From assembly GCA_904374465.1 (NCBI GenBank), contig CAJFFY010000009.1:62001-126000 (forward strand): a DNA stretch of 64,000 nucleotides, read 5' to 3'. The translations under genes were made by a program, and so were the position numbers. Shown piece after piece: positions 44,783-53,534 of this stretch. This stretch comes from an uncultured Subdoligranulum sp. (lineage in GTDB: Bacteria > Bacillota > Clostridia > Oscillospirales > Ruminococcaceae). Below the pieces are notes generated by a model. That model was not told the DNA's origin. It did no database searches and saw only the letters and a list, made by a program, of their open reading frames with translations. Position 1 is the first letter of the stretch, and each line of letters starts with the position of its first letter.

Positions 44783-46776
44783 CACTGCACCTCCTGTTCG
44801 GTGGTGGCGGCGATGGTGAAGGGAACCTCCGCATCCTCGCCCTCAAAATGGTAGAGGGTGGCCGGCATATCATTGGTCAGGCCGCCCTCAAACAGCGGGC
44901 TGAACTCCCGCTGCAGATAATCGTCCGCCCGGTCGATGAGCAGGTAGCCACAGTCCTTTTCGGCCATATAGGCCACCAGGGTGGCCGGTACACAGACCGC
45001 CTTGTAGTCGTACAGGGTCCAGTTTTCACTCTCCACCAGATTCATGAAGTCGCTGTCCCACCGGTCCTGGGTCTCCCCCAGGCGGCCGTAGAAACCGCCG
45101 AATCCGTTGACCACCTGAGCAGTCAGTTCATACCGGTAATAATACCAGCGGGTGGCGTCGTCCCCCTGGCTGAGCACCAGCACCCGGTCGTTCCAATCCA
45201 GCACGGTGTTCATAACCGCCGCCCGCTGCTGCACGTCGGCACGCAGGGTGTACAGGCTGTCTGCCGCGGTCCAGAACCCGGCCCCCGGCACACCGCGCCA
45301 GCAGAAGAGGGCCAGCACCGCCGCCACCGCGCCGCCCTGCGCCACACGGCCCAGTCTGCCCCGGGCCGCCCGACCCAGCTGGCAGAGCATGGCCAGCATC
45401 CAGGCCTGGTAGTAGGGTGTCAGGTAGCGGTCATAATCCTTGAGGGCCAGTCCCTCTCCGTCGGAGAAATTGTAGTAATACAGAATCAGGTGGAAGGCAT
45501 AGAGCGCCGCGAAGCAGAAGGCAAAGCCCAGGTGCAGCACCAGAATGCTGCGGCGGGTCGCACCTTTTTCGGCCGACAGCCAGGCGGCCGCCGCCACCAG
45601 CGTGATGGCCGCCACCGCCAGAATGCCGCCGCCCAGCAGACAGACCCGCCGGGTGAAGAAGGCATCCCCCATGGCAGCCATAATCTGGGCAAACTTATCG
45701 TCCCGGCCGATGCCCAGCAGCTGCTTGACGCCGCCGGTCAACACCGCGCCGTAGCTGAGCCCCGCGCTGCCCACACTGGCCGCCGTGTCCACCGTGGGAG
45801 TCACGGCCGCCGTGTAGCGGCTCCAGCTGAGAAAGGCTGCCACCACCGCCACGGCCAGACCGCCGGCATGCAGCAGGGCAGCCCCCAGCCGTTTACGGAA
45901 GGGGCCTTCCCCTGCGGCCAACCAGTCCAGCCCGATGAGGAACGCCGCAATCAGGCCGTAGGCAAAACAGATATCCTTGGTCAGCGTCAGCAATGCCAGC
46001 GGCAGCGCCGTCAGCCAGAAGAACCCACGGCGCCGTTCGGTGCCGAAATACAGGCAAAGGGTGCCCCCGAACAGCATGGCCATGGGCAGGTCCGCCATGG
46101 CATTCACATACTGGGTGGCGTAGGCCCCCGGCGCGGGATCCCGGAAGAAATAGGGCAGCACCGCACCGGCCGCAAAGACTCCCACCGAAGCGAACCAGCG
46201 GGAACGCGGCAAAGCGGTGGCGGCCGCCACGCAGGCCAGGGCCAGGGTGTCCAAAGCCGCCAGGCAAGCCCACTCGGCCCAACGCCCGAAGGGCTGGAAC
46301 AAGAAGGTCACCAGGCTGGTGGCCGGATAGGTGAAGCTAGCTTTCAGGTTGACGGGGTCCGCCACATAGAAAGCCCCCCGTTCCACCACCATTTTGGGGG
46401 CCAGCCCCCAGGCGGTGAATTCATCCCACTGGGTGAACATGGGCTGCAGCACAAAAAACAGAACCCAGAAAAAGGCCGCGCCCCCCACAAAAAGGGCCAG
46501 GCCCGGCGTCGAAACCGCCTCCCGGCAGGCTTTGACAAACCCCGCCGGGCGCAGCCGGACCAGACCCACCGCCCAGACAGCGACCAACAATACCACCGCC
46601 AGCGCAGCACCGATGCGCAGTGCACCGGCCAGCCCAAATCCGTAGAGCAGCAGCGCCATGCCGGAAAGCAAGGGCAGCGGCAGCAGGGCTGCGTCCGCTT
46701 TGCCCCCCGAGGCGAGCACCGCGCAGGCACCGGCCAGAAGCACAATCAGAAACAGTCCCCAGACCAGCTGCAACAT
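44782..46776 (-). CDS. large GT-C-like membrane protein, cassette A
   Basis: 664 residues, about a dozen membrane helices and a C-terminal outside domain. The loop motif TQWDEFTAWGLAPKMV near 115-130 corresponds to the acidic motif of GT-C glycosyltransferases. AAGGAGG lies ten bases before the start. Same architecture as the cassette B protein but clearly diverged. It stands between the DUF2142 gene and its small partner. Confidence 0.8.
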   Translation of the reverse strand: MLQLVWGLFLIVLLAGACAVLASGGKADAALLPLPLLSGMALLLYGFGLAGALRIGAALAVVLLVAVWAVGLVRLRPAGFVKACREAVSTPGLALFVGGAAFFWVLFFVLQPMFTQWDEFTAWGLAPKMVVERGAFYVADPVNLKASFTYPATSLVTFLFQPFGRWAEWACLAALDTLALACVAAATALPRSRWFASVGVFAAGAVLPYFFRDPAPGAYATQYVNAMADLPMAMLFGGTLCLYFGTERRRGFFWLTALPLALLTLTKDICFAYGLIAAFLIGLDWLAAGEGPFRKRLGAALLHAGGLAVAVVAAFLSWSRYTAAVTPTVDTAASVGSAGLSYGAVLTGGVKQLLGIGRDDKFAQIMAAMGDAFFTRRVCLLGGGILAVAAITLVAAAAWLSAEKGATRRSILVLHLGFAFCFAALYAFHLILYYYNFSDGEGLALKDYDRYLTPYYQAWMLAMLCQLGRAARGRLGRVAQGGAVAAVLALFCWRGVPGAGFWTAADSLYTLRADVQQRAAVMNTVLDWNDRVLVLSQGDDATRWYYYRYELTAQVVNGFGGFYGRLGETQDRWDSDFMNLVESENWTLYDYKAVCVPATLVAYMAEKDCGYLLIDRADDYLQREFSPLFEGGLTNDMPATLYHFEGEDAEVPFTIAATTEQEVQ

Positions 46777-46812
46777 AGGGTGTCGCCTCCTTTATCCATT
46801 TTGTTGAAATTT

Positions 46813-48495
46813 TTATTTTAAATACACTGTGTACACAGGTCCGATGAAGTAATGCTGGAAGAGCAGCGCAGCCCCCACCAGGGCATAGCCGCCGCAAAGG
46901 GGCAACGCCAGCGCTTCGGCCCGGGCCGCCGTCAAACGCGGAGCCAGAACCCGGCGGGCCAAAGCCGCCACCCCCAGCACCAGCAGCAGCCACAGCGGCA
47001 GGAAATACCGGGTCTGCAGCCCCACAATGCGCACCATGCCCACCGGAGTATAGGTGATATACATGGCGGTCATGGCGCCGATACCGTACAGGGCGGCAAA
47101 CAGGCCCAAACCGCCCAGACGGCGGCGACCCAGGGCCTCGGTGCGGGGCGTGCAGAGCAGTGCCGCGCCCAGCAGCACCAGCGGTCCGGTCAGGCTGAGG
47201 AAGGCAACGGGAAGATCCTTCCAACCGAACAGCCCCAGTTGACCGAAGAAACCGTCGTTCTCATAGAGTGTACCCAGCAGCACCGCCAGATAACGCAGCG
47301 GATGGGACAAAATAAAGACCAGCTGTTCGCCCCCGTTGACGGCCGCCCCGCCCTGCCGGGCGATGGTGCCGTAGTTGTGGCGCATGAGCACGCCGTACTG
47401 CTCCACCAAGAAGGTCAGCGCCAGCGAACCGGCGGCACAGATGCCCACCCAGACCGGGCGGCTGCCTTTGGCCTTCCACTCCCGTTTGGCCGGCAGCAGC
47501 GGCAGCACCACCCACAGCAGGTTCAGGTAGGGCTTGGTGCCGTTGGCAAAGATGCAGGCTGCCGCATACAGCGCCGCCGTGCGGGTGGTCCACCGGGGGC
47601 GGGTCAGCAGCGCCAGCATCAGATAGTAGCAGGCCAGCAGGGTGGCATCATAGCTCAGGGAAGCCCCCATGTAGAGCGACATGGGCAGCAGCATCAGGCA
47701 CAGGAAAGCCGGGCGTGCCTTCTTGGCACAGCGCAGCCCCAGCCAGCAAAGCAGTGTGTAGGCCACAAGATTGCCCAACCGCCCGCCGTACAGGCAGCCC
47801 AACGCCCCCAGCCCGAACAGCCGGGCTATCGCCATGCCCAGAGCACCGGGCACAAAGGGCAGAATCAGAAAGCTGATGGGCTCGGTGACAGGAGCGGCGT
47901 CCCCCTCCCCTGCCAGGTATTGGGCAAAGCTGTCGGCGATGCTTTCCACCCGGCCGTCTTTGCCGTATTGTTTGAGGGCATACCCCGCCGTATCGTAGGG
48001 CTGCTCTTCCTTGGTATCGGGGTCCACGCCCAGCCCCGCCGAGGTGTGGGCGTTGACCCAGGCCCCGGGGAACGCCCCCAGCAGCCGGGAGACATCCTCA
48101 GGGTAGCCACGTTCGGCGTCAAAGTCGAGCCGTCCCATCGAGATGGCGTAGGTACGCAGATAATGTTCGGTTTCATCGGGGGTTTGCAGAGGCGGATTGG
48201 CAAAGGCAAACAGGATGCCGCACAAAAGGATGCAGACGGCCCCCCGGACGGCAAAGTCCTTCACGCGGCGCAGCGCCAGCACGGCGATGCCGGCCGCCAC
48301 CCCCAGCCCCACACAGAGGGCCGTGGGCCAGAGGGGCGGTATACCCCGGGCGTCCAGCCCGTAGAAGACCCGCCAGTAATAGCTGAGCACCACGCCCAGC
48401 AGCGCACAGGCCGCCAACACGAAAGCCCACCGCGCGGCTTTGGGCCAGACGGTGGGTGCAATGCGGCGTCCTTCGGTTCCGTTACGGCCGCTCAT
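46813..48495 (-). CDS. DUF2142-family polytopic membrane protein
   Basis: About 560 residues with many membrane helices. The family motif after the second or third helix reads NPPLQTPDETEHYLR, the DUF2142 version of a GT-C acidic loop. A long outside loop with DTKEEQPYDTAGYALKQYG follows. Members sit in surface-glycan clusters and are thought to be glycosyltransferases. ATG 48495 lies one base after the dehydratase stop; the longer frame upstream is antisense-like Pro/Ser/Arg sequence. Confidence 0.85.
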   Translation of the reverse strand: MSGRNGTEGRRIAPTVWPKAARWAFVLAACALLGVVLSYYWRVFYGLDARGIPPLWPTALCVGLGVAAGIAVLALRRVKDFAVRGAVCILLCGILFAFANPPLQTPDETEHYLRTYAISMGRLDFDAERGYPEDVSRLLGAFPGAWVNAHTSAGLGVDPDTKEEQPYDTAGYALKQYGKDGRVESIADSFAQYLAGEGDAAPVTEPISFLILPFVPGALGMAIARLFGLGALGCLYGGRLGNLVAYTLLCWLGLRCAKKARPAFLCLMLLPMSLYMGASLSYDATLLACYYLMLALLTRPRWTTRTAALYAAACIFANGTKPYLNLLWVVLPLLPAKREWKAKGSRPVWVGICAAGSLALTFLVEQYGVLMRHNYGTIARQGGAAVNGGEQLVFILSHPLRYLAVLLGTLYENDGFFGQLGLFGWKDLPVAFLSLTGPLVLLGAALLCTPRTEALGRRRLGGLGLFAALYGIGAMTAMYITYTPVGMVRIVGLQTRYFLPLWLLLVLGVAALARRVLAPRLTAARAEALALPLCGGYALVGAALLFQHYFIGPVYTVYLK

Positions 48496-48496
48496 A

Positions 48497-49480
48497 TTAC
48501 AGGATATACTGCCCGACCTTGTACTGGTCGAGGTTGCCGCGCAAGAATTCGATGGTCTCGGCCAGGCCCTGCTCGAAGGTGTACTGGGGCTTCCAGCCAG
48601 TGAGGTTGCGCAGCTTGGTGGCATCGCCCAGCAGGCGGTTGACCTCGCTCTTTTCGGGGCGCAGGCGCTCGGCCTCACAGACGATGGTGGCGTTGGGGTT
48701 GATCTGGGCAATGAGCTCGTGGGCCAGGTCTCCGATGGAATGCTCCACACCGGTGGCAATGTTCAGTTCCTGGCCGATGGCGGCGTCGCAGTCGGCGATG
48801 GTCATGAAGCCGTTGGCCGTATCCTTGACGTAGTTGAAGTCGCGGGTGGGGGTCAGGCTGCCCAGTTTGATCTCGGTCTGGCCGGCCAGCAGTTGGGTGA
48901 TGATGGTGGGAATGATGGCCCGGCCGCTCTGGCGGGGGCCATAGGTGTTGAAGGGCCGCACGATGGTGACCGGCAGATCAAAGCTGCGGTAGAAACTTTC
49001 GGCCAGGCGGTCGGCGCCGATCTTGGTGGCCGAGTAGGGGCTCTGGCCCTGGAAGGGATGCTTTTCGTCGATGGGCACATACTGGGCGGTACCGTAGACC
49101 TCGCTGGTGGAGGTGACCAGCACCCGCTGGGTGTCCAGTTCCCGGGCGGCGTTGAGGACATTCAGGGTGCCCTTGATGTTGGTGTCCACATAGCTGTCGG
49201 GGCTGTGGTAGGAGAACGGGATGGCGATGAGGGCCGCCAGGTGGAAGACCCGCTCCTGCCCGCGCATGGCGGTGCGCACACCGTTGGGGTCGCGCACATC
49301 GCCCATGAAAATATCGATTTCGTTGCGGATCTCGGGCGGGAGAGTATCGATCCAGCCCAGGGAGCCGAAGGAATTGTACAGGCAGAAGGCGCGGACCTTC
49401 TCGCCGCGCTTGACCAGTTCTTCTGTCAGATGGCTGCCAATAAAGCCGTCTGCGCCGGTGACCATTACGGTATGTGCCAT
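48497..49480 (-). CDS. LegB-like NAD-dependent nucleotide-sugar 4,6-dehydratase
   Basis: 327 residues of the extended SDR fold. VTGADGFIGSHLTE near the start binds NAD; AFCLYNSFGSLGWID follows, a stretch typical of the LegB/UDP-GlcNAc 4,6-dehydratase branch; the catalytic YSATK motif is in GQSPYSATKIGADRLAE. In characterised relatives the product leads to legionaminic acid or diamino-sugars. No other gene of such a pathway is in the window. ATG 49480 has AAGGAG six bases upstream. First gene of the glycan operon. Confidence 0.88.
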   Translation of the reverse strand: MAHTVMVTGADGFIGSHLTEELVKRGEKVRAFCLYNSFGSLGWIDTLPPEIRNEIDIFMGDVRDPNGVRTAMRGQERVFHLAALIAIPFSYHSPDSYVDTNIKGTLNVLNAARELDTQRVLVTSTSEVYGTAQYVPIDEKHPFQGQSPYSATKIGADRLAESFYRSFDLPVTIVRPFNTYGPRQSGRAIIPTIITQLLAGQTEIKLGSLTPTRDFNYVKDTANGFMTIADCDAAIGQELNIATGVEHSIGDLAHELIAQINPNATIVCEAERLRPEKSEVNRLLGDATKLRNLTGWKPQYTFEQGLAETIEFLRGNLDQYKVGQYIL

Positions 49481-49538
49481 GGTTTGCTCCTTTGTATGCA
49501 GCGGGCTTACGCCCGAAATTCCACGATGATTACAAAAT

Positions 49539-49567
49539 AGTATAACCGATTTTGCCAAACATTTCAA
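49539..49567 (-). promoter_or_regulatory. promoter of the glycan operon
   Basis: TTGAAA (49562-49567), 17 bases, TATACT (49539-49544) on the minus strand, about 60 bases ahead of the dehydratase ATG. Confidence 0.7.
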
Positions 49568-49580
49568 CCTGCCGGACAGG

Positions 49581-49615
49581 AAAAGCGGGCGCAGACCCAA
49601 GGTCCGCGCCCGCTT
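49581..49615 (-). terminator. terminator of the cyclophilin operon
   Basis: Arms AAGCGGGCGC / GCGCCCGCTT with inner pairing GGACC / GGTCT-type, then TTCC on the minus strand. Fifteen bases after the cyclophilin stop. Confidence 0.85.
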
Positions 49616-49630
49616 ATGGACAAATCCGAA

Positions 49631-50101
49631 TCAGACGATCTCCACTTTTTCCATGACAACCGGCTCCAGCGGCTTGTCGTTCCAGTCGGTGGCCGCGGCA
49701 GCAATCTCGTCCACCACGTCCATACCGTTCACCACATGGCCGAAGGCCGCATACTGACCGTCCAGATGGGGGGCATCCTGGTGCATGATGAAGAACTGGC
49801 TGCCGGCCGAGTTGGGGTCCATGGCACGGGCCATGCTGATGACGCCGCGGGTGTGCTTGATGGGGTTGGCCACACCGTTCTGGATGAACTCACCCTTGAT
49901 GTGCCAGCCCGGACCGCCGGTACCGTTGCCGATGGGGCAGCCGCCCTGGATCATGAAGCCGGAGATGACCCGGTGGAAGGTCAGGCCGTTGTAGAAGCCC
50001 TGCTTGACCAGCTTTTCAAAATTTTCGCAGGTGATGGGCGCCGCGGTGGGGTCCAGTTCAATGTCGATGGTCTTGCCGTTCTGCATGGTGATGCGGATCA
50101 T
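49631..50101 (-). CDS. cyclophilin-type peptidyl-prolyl cis-trans isomerase
   Basis: 156 residues, cytoplasmic (no signal peptide). Cyclophilin core: FHRVISGFMIQGG, GTGGPGW, GVISMARAMDPNSAGSQFFI and YAAFGHVVNGMDVVDEI. Speeds prolyl isomerisation during protein folding. The catalytic Arg of FHRV is present; the usual Trp is replaced. It starts three bases after the upstream gene. Confidence 0.95.
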   Translation of the reverse strand: MIRITMQNGKTIDIELDPTAAPITCENFEKLVKQGFYNGLTFHRVISGFMIQGGCPIGNGTGGPGWHIKGEFIQNGVANPIKHTRGVISMARAMDPNSAGSQFFIMHQDAPHLDGQYAAFGHVVNGMDVVDEIAAAATDWNDKPLEPVVMEKVEIV

Positions 50102-50104
50102 AAT

Positions 50105-51037
50105 TCATTCTCCTTTTGTGTCGTTTTCCTCTACCATAGGGGCCGCCGGGTCGCTTTCCGCCGTGGGCCGGCCCTGGGTGTAACTCATGCTGCCGATGGC
50201 GCGGCAGAACTCCTCGTCGGAGTATTTTTTCAGCCAGAAGAGCAGCGCCGCCCCCATGAATTCCTCGCTGCGACGCTTGGCCTTGGGCAGCAGGGCAAAC
50301 AGACCGCCCTCGTGGGTCTGCCCGGTGAAGGGATCGGTCCAGGCATCGGGCAGTTTGTCGGACAGCTTGCGGGGGGACAGATGTCCCGTGATGAATCCCT
50401 TGCCGCCGAAAAACCGTTCCACCACCGCGAACACCACTTTGCGGATGCCGTGACGGCTGGGGAACAGACTGCGCACCTTGTAGGTGTGGTAGAAAGCATC
50501 GGCCAGATATTCCACCGGGATGTCTTCACCGTAGACTTCCAGCAGGCAGGTATGCAGCAGCGCCGCGATGTCCGCCAGCTGTTCCCCCGTAGGCAGCGGG
50601 CTGGCGTCCGATGCCAGCACCCGGCCGTCGCCGGTATCTTCCTTGTGCAGCTCGGAATCCAGGGCGATTTCCAGGTAACCGTGCCCGCCCTTGCCCGCAT
50701 AGGGCTGACCGGGTTCCAGCATGGCATAGACGAAGGGATGCACCACCGTGTCGGTGGCATAGTGGCACAAAAAGCCCAGAGCGTATTCCACCTGGGGCCG
50801 GGTCTTCACATGACGGCACAGGCTGTACAGAAAGGCGCCGGTTTTTTCCTCGTGCATGCGGTCGCCCAGACCAGGCAGGTCGTAATGACGCTTGGCACGG
50901 GATTTCCAGACCTCGTAGCAGAAAAAGCTGTCTGGGCCGTTGGCCCCTGCGGCAAAGGCTTCGGGGCACTGGATCTTATAGTGAATGGCGGCCGCCGCCT
51001 GACGGGCGGTGCGCACATGGGTATAGCCTTCCGGCAT
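50105..51037 (-). CDS. zinc-dependent phospholipase C-like protein
   Basis: About 310 residues of the PF00882-type fold: THVRTARQAAAAI, GANGPDSFFCYE, LYSLCRHVK, GFLCHYATDTVVHPFVY and a later HGIRKVVF, supplying the expected His/Asp metal ligands. No signal peptide is visible, unlike secreted clostridial phospholipases, so an intracellular role is likely. ATG 51037 (MPEGYTH) has AAGGAA 12 bases upstream; GTG 51049 is an alternative. Co-transcribed with the cyclophilin gene. Confidence 0.8.
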   Translation of the reverse strand: MPEGYTHVRTARQAAAAIHYKIQCPEAFAAGANGPDSFFCYEVWKSRAKRHYDLPGLGDRMHEEKTGAFLYSLCRHVKTRPQVEYALGFLCHYATDTVVHPFVYAMLEPGQPYAGKGGHGYLEIALDSELHKEDTGDGRVLASDASPLPTGEQLADIAALLHTCLLEVYGEDIPVEYLADAFYHTYKVRSLFPSRHGIRKVVFAVVERFFGGKGFITGHLSPRKLSDKLPDAWTDPFTGQTHEGGLFALLPKAKRRSEEFMGAALLFWLKKYSDEEFCRAIGSMSYTQGRPTAESDPAAPMVEENDTKGE

Positions 51038-51075
51038 GAGGGGGTTCACTTCCTTACCTTGTAAAAGCGCAGATT

Positions 51076-51104
51076 ATTGTACCCCGCCGGGGGCAAAAAG
51101 TCAA
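51076..51104 (-). promoter_or_regulatory. promoter of the phospholipase-cyclophilin operon
   Basis: TTGACT (51099-51104), 17 bases, TACAAT (51076-51081) on the minus strand. The -35 overlaps the last codons of the upstream transporter gene. Confidence 0.7.
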
Positions 51105-52468
51105 ATTTTGCGTTCGTCACCTTTCAGGGTGCGGGGCAGCACAAAGAAGTAGAGCAGCGCACCGGCGATGATGATAAGAATCACCGACAGAATGCCGTAG
51201 GGGCCCGCAGCCTTGTTGATGGCATCCACCTGCTCGGCGGTGGCGGTGGCGGCGGTCAGGCCCTGGTCGGCCAGCATCCGGGAGGCAGCGGCAGCGCTGA
51301 CCACACCCACCAGCGTGGGCCCGAGGATGGAAGAAAACTTGCCGAAGATGTCAAAGAACCCGAAGAACTCACCGCTGCGGTCCCTGTCGGGGATGAGCTT
51401 GCCGAACATCGAGCGGGACAGTGCCTGGATACCGCCCTGGCTGGTGGCGCACAGCACCGCCAGCATCCAGAACTGCCACAGGCTGTCCATGAAGAAGGCG
51501 AAGATGCAGATGAACATATAGACGCAGATGCCCACGCCCACCATGGTGCGGGCGCCGAATCTGGAAGCCAGCTTCATGTACAGCAGGCAGAAGGGCAGGC
51601 CCAGCACCTGGACCAGCAGCAGCGCCAGCAGCATACCGGCGGAGTCCAGACCCAGGTTGGTGCCGTAGCTGGTGGCCATGCTGATGATGGTGTGCACGCC
51701 GTCAATATAGAAGAAGTAAGCCACAATGTAGACGAGCATGGGTTTGTCGGCGATGATCTCCCGGATGGTGGTGAAGACGCCCCGGATGTTGCGGCCGATG
51801 TCCCCCTTCTCGTAGGGTTTGCCGGAAGTCTGCCGGCAGTTTTTCAGCAGCGGCAGGCTGAAGACCAGCCACCACACGGCGGTGATGGCAAAGATGATGC
51901 CCAGGCAGGTGAGCATGGGAATGCCCACGGCGTTCATGATCAGGAAGATCAGCAGCGGAATGGTGGAACCGCCGATATACCCCAGGCCGTAGCCCATGGT
52001 GGAGACGGAATCCATCCGATCCTCGGTGGTAACGTCGGTGAGGAAAGCGTCATAGTAGATGCAGGAGGCGTCAAAGCCGATGGTGCTGAGGATGTAGAGC
52101 ACCAGCACGATGGCCGCCACCCGACCCGCCGCTTCAGGGGAGGAGGTGAAGTCCATGCCCGGCGTGAAGGCCAGCCCGGCCACCGACACAACGCCCAGGG
52201 CCAAAAAGGCGGTAAACAGCCGTTTGCGCATACCCCGGATGTCGCCGAAGACGCCCAGGAAAGGCGCCGACAACGCCACAATGGCCATGGCGATGCTGGT
52301 GGCGTAGCCCCAGGTGGACATGCTGGACACGCTGTCGGCGGTGTATTCGGCCACCGAATCAAAAAAAATAGGCAGGATGGTCACCACGATGACCGAGTGG
52401 GCGCTGTTGGCCCAGTCGTACATCATCCAGCTCAATTCCTGCTTGGTGAATTTTTTCAGGAAACCCAT
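51101..52468 (-). CDS. UMF1/Atg22-type MFS transporter
   Basis: 455 residues, about 12 membrane helices. The start KQELSWMMYDWANSAHS is the hallmark of the UMF1 family (related to yeast vacuolar effluxer Atg22), followed by YYDAFLTDVTTEDRMDSVSTMGYGLGYIGG. Bacterial substrates are unknown; amino acids or metabolites are likely. It has its own promoter, and an inverted repeat ATGGT / ACCAT straddles the -10. Confidence 0.9.
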   Translation of the reverse strand: MGFLKKFTKQELSWMMYDWANSAHSVIVVTILPIFFDSVAEYTADSVSSMSTWGYATSIAMAIVALSAPFLGVFGDIRGMRKRLFTAFLALGVVSVAGLAFTPGMDFTSSPEAAGRVAAIVLVLYILSTIGFDASCIYYDAFLTDVTTEDRMDSVSTMGYGLGYIGGSTIPLLIFLIMNAVGIPMLTCLGIIFAITAVWWLVFSLPLLKNCRQTSGKPYEKGDIGRNIRGVFTTIREIIADKPMLVYIVAYFFYIDGVHTIISMATSYGTNLGLDSAGMLLALLLVQVLGLPFCLLYMKLASRFGARTMVGVGICVYMFICIFAFFMDSLWQFWMLAVLCATSQGGIQALSRSMFGKLIPDRDRSGEFFGFFDIFGKFSSILGPTLVGVVSAAAASRMLADQGLTAATATAEQVDAINKAAGPYGILSVILIIIAGALLYFFVLPRTLKGDERKI

Positions 52469-52502
52469 GAACAGTTCCTCCCGTTATGTCAAACATGGTT
52501 TC

Positions 52503-52531
52503 ATTGTACCATTTCCGGGCGGGAAAAACAA
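52503..52531 (-). promoter_or_regulatory. extended -10 promoter of the UMF1 transporter
   Basis: TTGTTT (52526-52531), 17 bases, TACAAT (52503-52508), preceded by TGG, on the minus strand. An inverted repeat ATGGT-8-ACCAT overlaps the -10, a possible operator. Confidence 0.6.
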
Positions 52532-52533
52532 CC

Positions 52534-52563
52534 AAAAGCGCCCCGTTTTGCGTCAACGGGGCG
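52534..52563 (-). terminator. terminator of the second SpoU methyltransferase gene
   Basis: CGCCCCGTT / AACGGGGCG with a seven-base loop, then CTTTTGG on the minus strand. Confidence 0.8.
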
Positions 52564-52600
52564 TAAAAGTTTTGTCATGTTTTTGCGGCAAATTGCCAGT

Positions 52601-53428
52601 TTACCGGGCCCGCAGCTGCCAGAAAGCCACCGCCGCCGCGGCACCCACATTGAGAGAATCCACCCCGTGCTGCATGGGGATCATAACGGTGGCGTCACAC
52701 CGGGCGATGGTTTCCGCCGCCAGGCCGTCCCCCTCAGTTCCCAGCACGATGGCCAGTTTTTCCGCTGTTTGCAAAGTGGGATCATCCACCGGCAGCGCCC
52801 GGTCATCCAGTGCCATGGCCGCCGTGGTAAAGCCCAGGGTGTGCAGCCGGTCCAGACCGGCCTGGGGCCAGTCCTCCTTCCGGTCCCCCAACCGGGCCCA
52901 GGGCACCTGGAACACCGTGCCCATACTCACCCGGATGGCCCGACGGCACAGCGGGTCGCAGCAGGACGGCGAAAGCAACACCGCATCCATCCCCAGGGCT
53001 GCCGCCGAGCGGAAGGTGGCTCCGATGTTGGTGGAATCCACGATGCCCTCCAGCACGGCCACCCGGCGGGCACCCCGGCAGACCTCTTCCGCCGTGCGGG
53101 GCGCCGGGCGATGCATGGCGCACAGCACGCCCCGGGTGAGCACATAGCCGGTAAGCTGTTCCAACACGGACCGGTCCGCCGTATAGACGGGAACTTCGGG
53201 GCAGCGGGCCAGCACCCCCGCCGCCGGTCCCTCCACCTGACGGCGTTCCATCAGGAAGGACAGCGGACGGTACCCGGCATCCAGGGCAGTGCCGATGACT
53301 TTGGGACTTTCGGCAATGAACATCCCTTTTTCCGGTTCCAACTTGTTGCGCAGCTGGGTTTCGGTCAGCCGGGCGTAGACGTCCAGTTCAGGGGCGGACA
53401 GATCGGTGATTTCCACGAGATTGGGCAT
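52601..53428 (-). CDS. TrmH/SpoU-family RNA 2'-O-methyltransferase (second copy)
   Basis: 275 residues. The N-terminal domain (RLTETQLRNKLEPEKGMFIAESPKVI, cited for its RNA-binding pattern) precedes the SAM knot with LEGIVDSTNIGATFRSAAALG, VLGTEGDGL and IPMQHGVDSLNVGAAAAV. It differs widely from the copy at 19242-20021, so the two should have different RNA targets. ATG 53428 has GAGGAA six bases upstream; the longer frame is spurious. Own promoter and terminator. Confidence 0.9.
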   Translation of the reverse strand: MPNLVEITDLSAPELDVYARLTETQLRNKLEPEKGMFIAESPKVIGTALDAGYRPLSFLMERRQVEGPAAGVLARCPEVPVYTADRSVLEQLTGYVLTRGVLCAMHRPAPRTAEEVCRGARRVAVLEGIVDSTNIGATFRSAAALGMDAVLLSPSCCDPLCRRAIRVSMGTVFQVPWARLGDRKEDWPQAGLDRLHTLGFTTAAMALDDRALPVDDPTLQTAEKLAIVLGTEGDGLAAETIARCDATVMIPMQHGVDSLNVGAAAAVAFWQLRAR

Positions 53429-53461
53429 GGGCAGTTCCTCTTCCTGTATTGGTCTGGTTCC

Positions 53462-53490
53462 AGCATACCCCAAAACCGGCCAAATTGCAA
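53462..53490 (-). promoter_or_regulatory. promoter of the second SpoU methyltransferase
   Basis: TTGCAA (53485-53490), 17 bases, TATGCT (53462-53467) on the minus strand. Confidence 0.6.
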
Positions 53491-53491
53491 A

Positions 53492-53520
53492 CAAAAAGCC
53501 GCAGCGGCAACCGCTGCGGC
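53492..53520 (-). terminator. terminator of cysK
   Basis: Perfect GCCGCAGCGG / CCGCTGCGGC stem, three-base loop, then TTTTTGT on the minus strand; 14 bases after the stop. Confidence 0.9.
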
Positions 53521-53534
53521 AAAGAAGGTACAGG

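Noticed and set aside
51050..51100. CCCCCGGCGGGG as terminator of the UMF1 transporter gene
   Set aside because: The hairpin is short and falls in the spacer of the downstream promoter; no T tract follows it.
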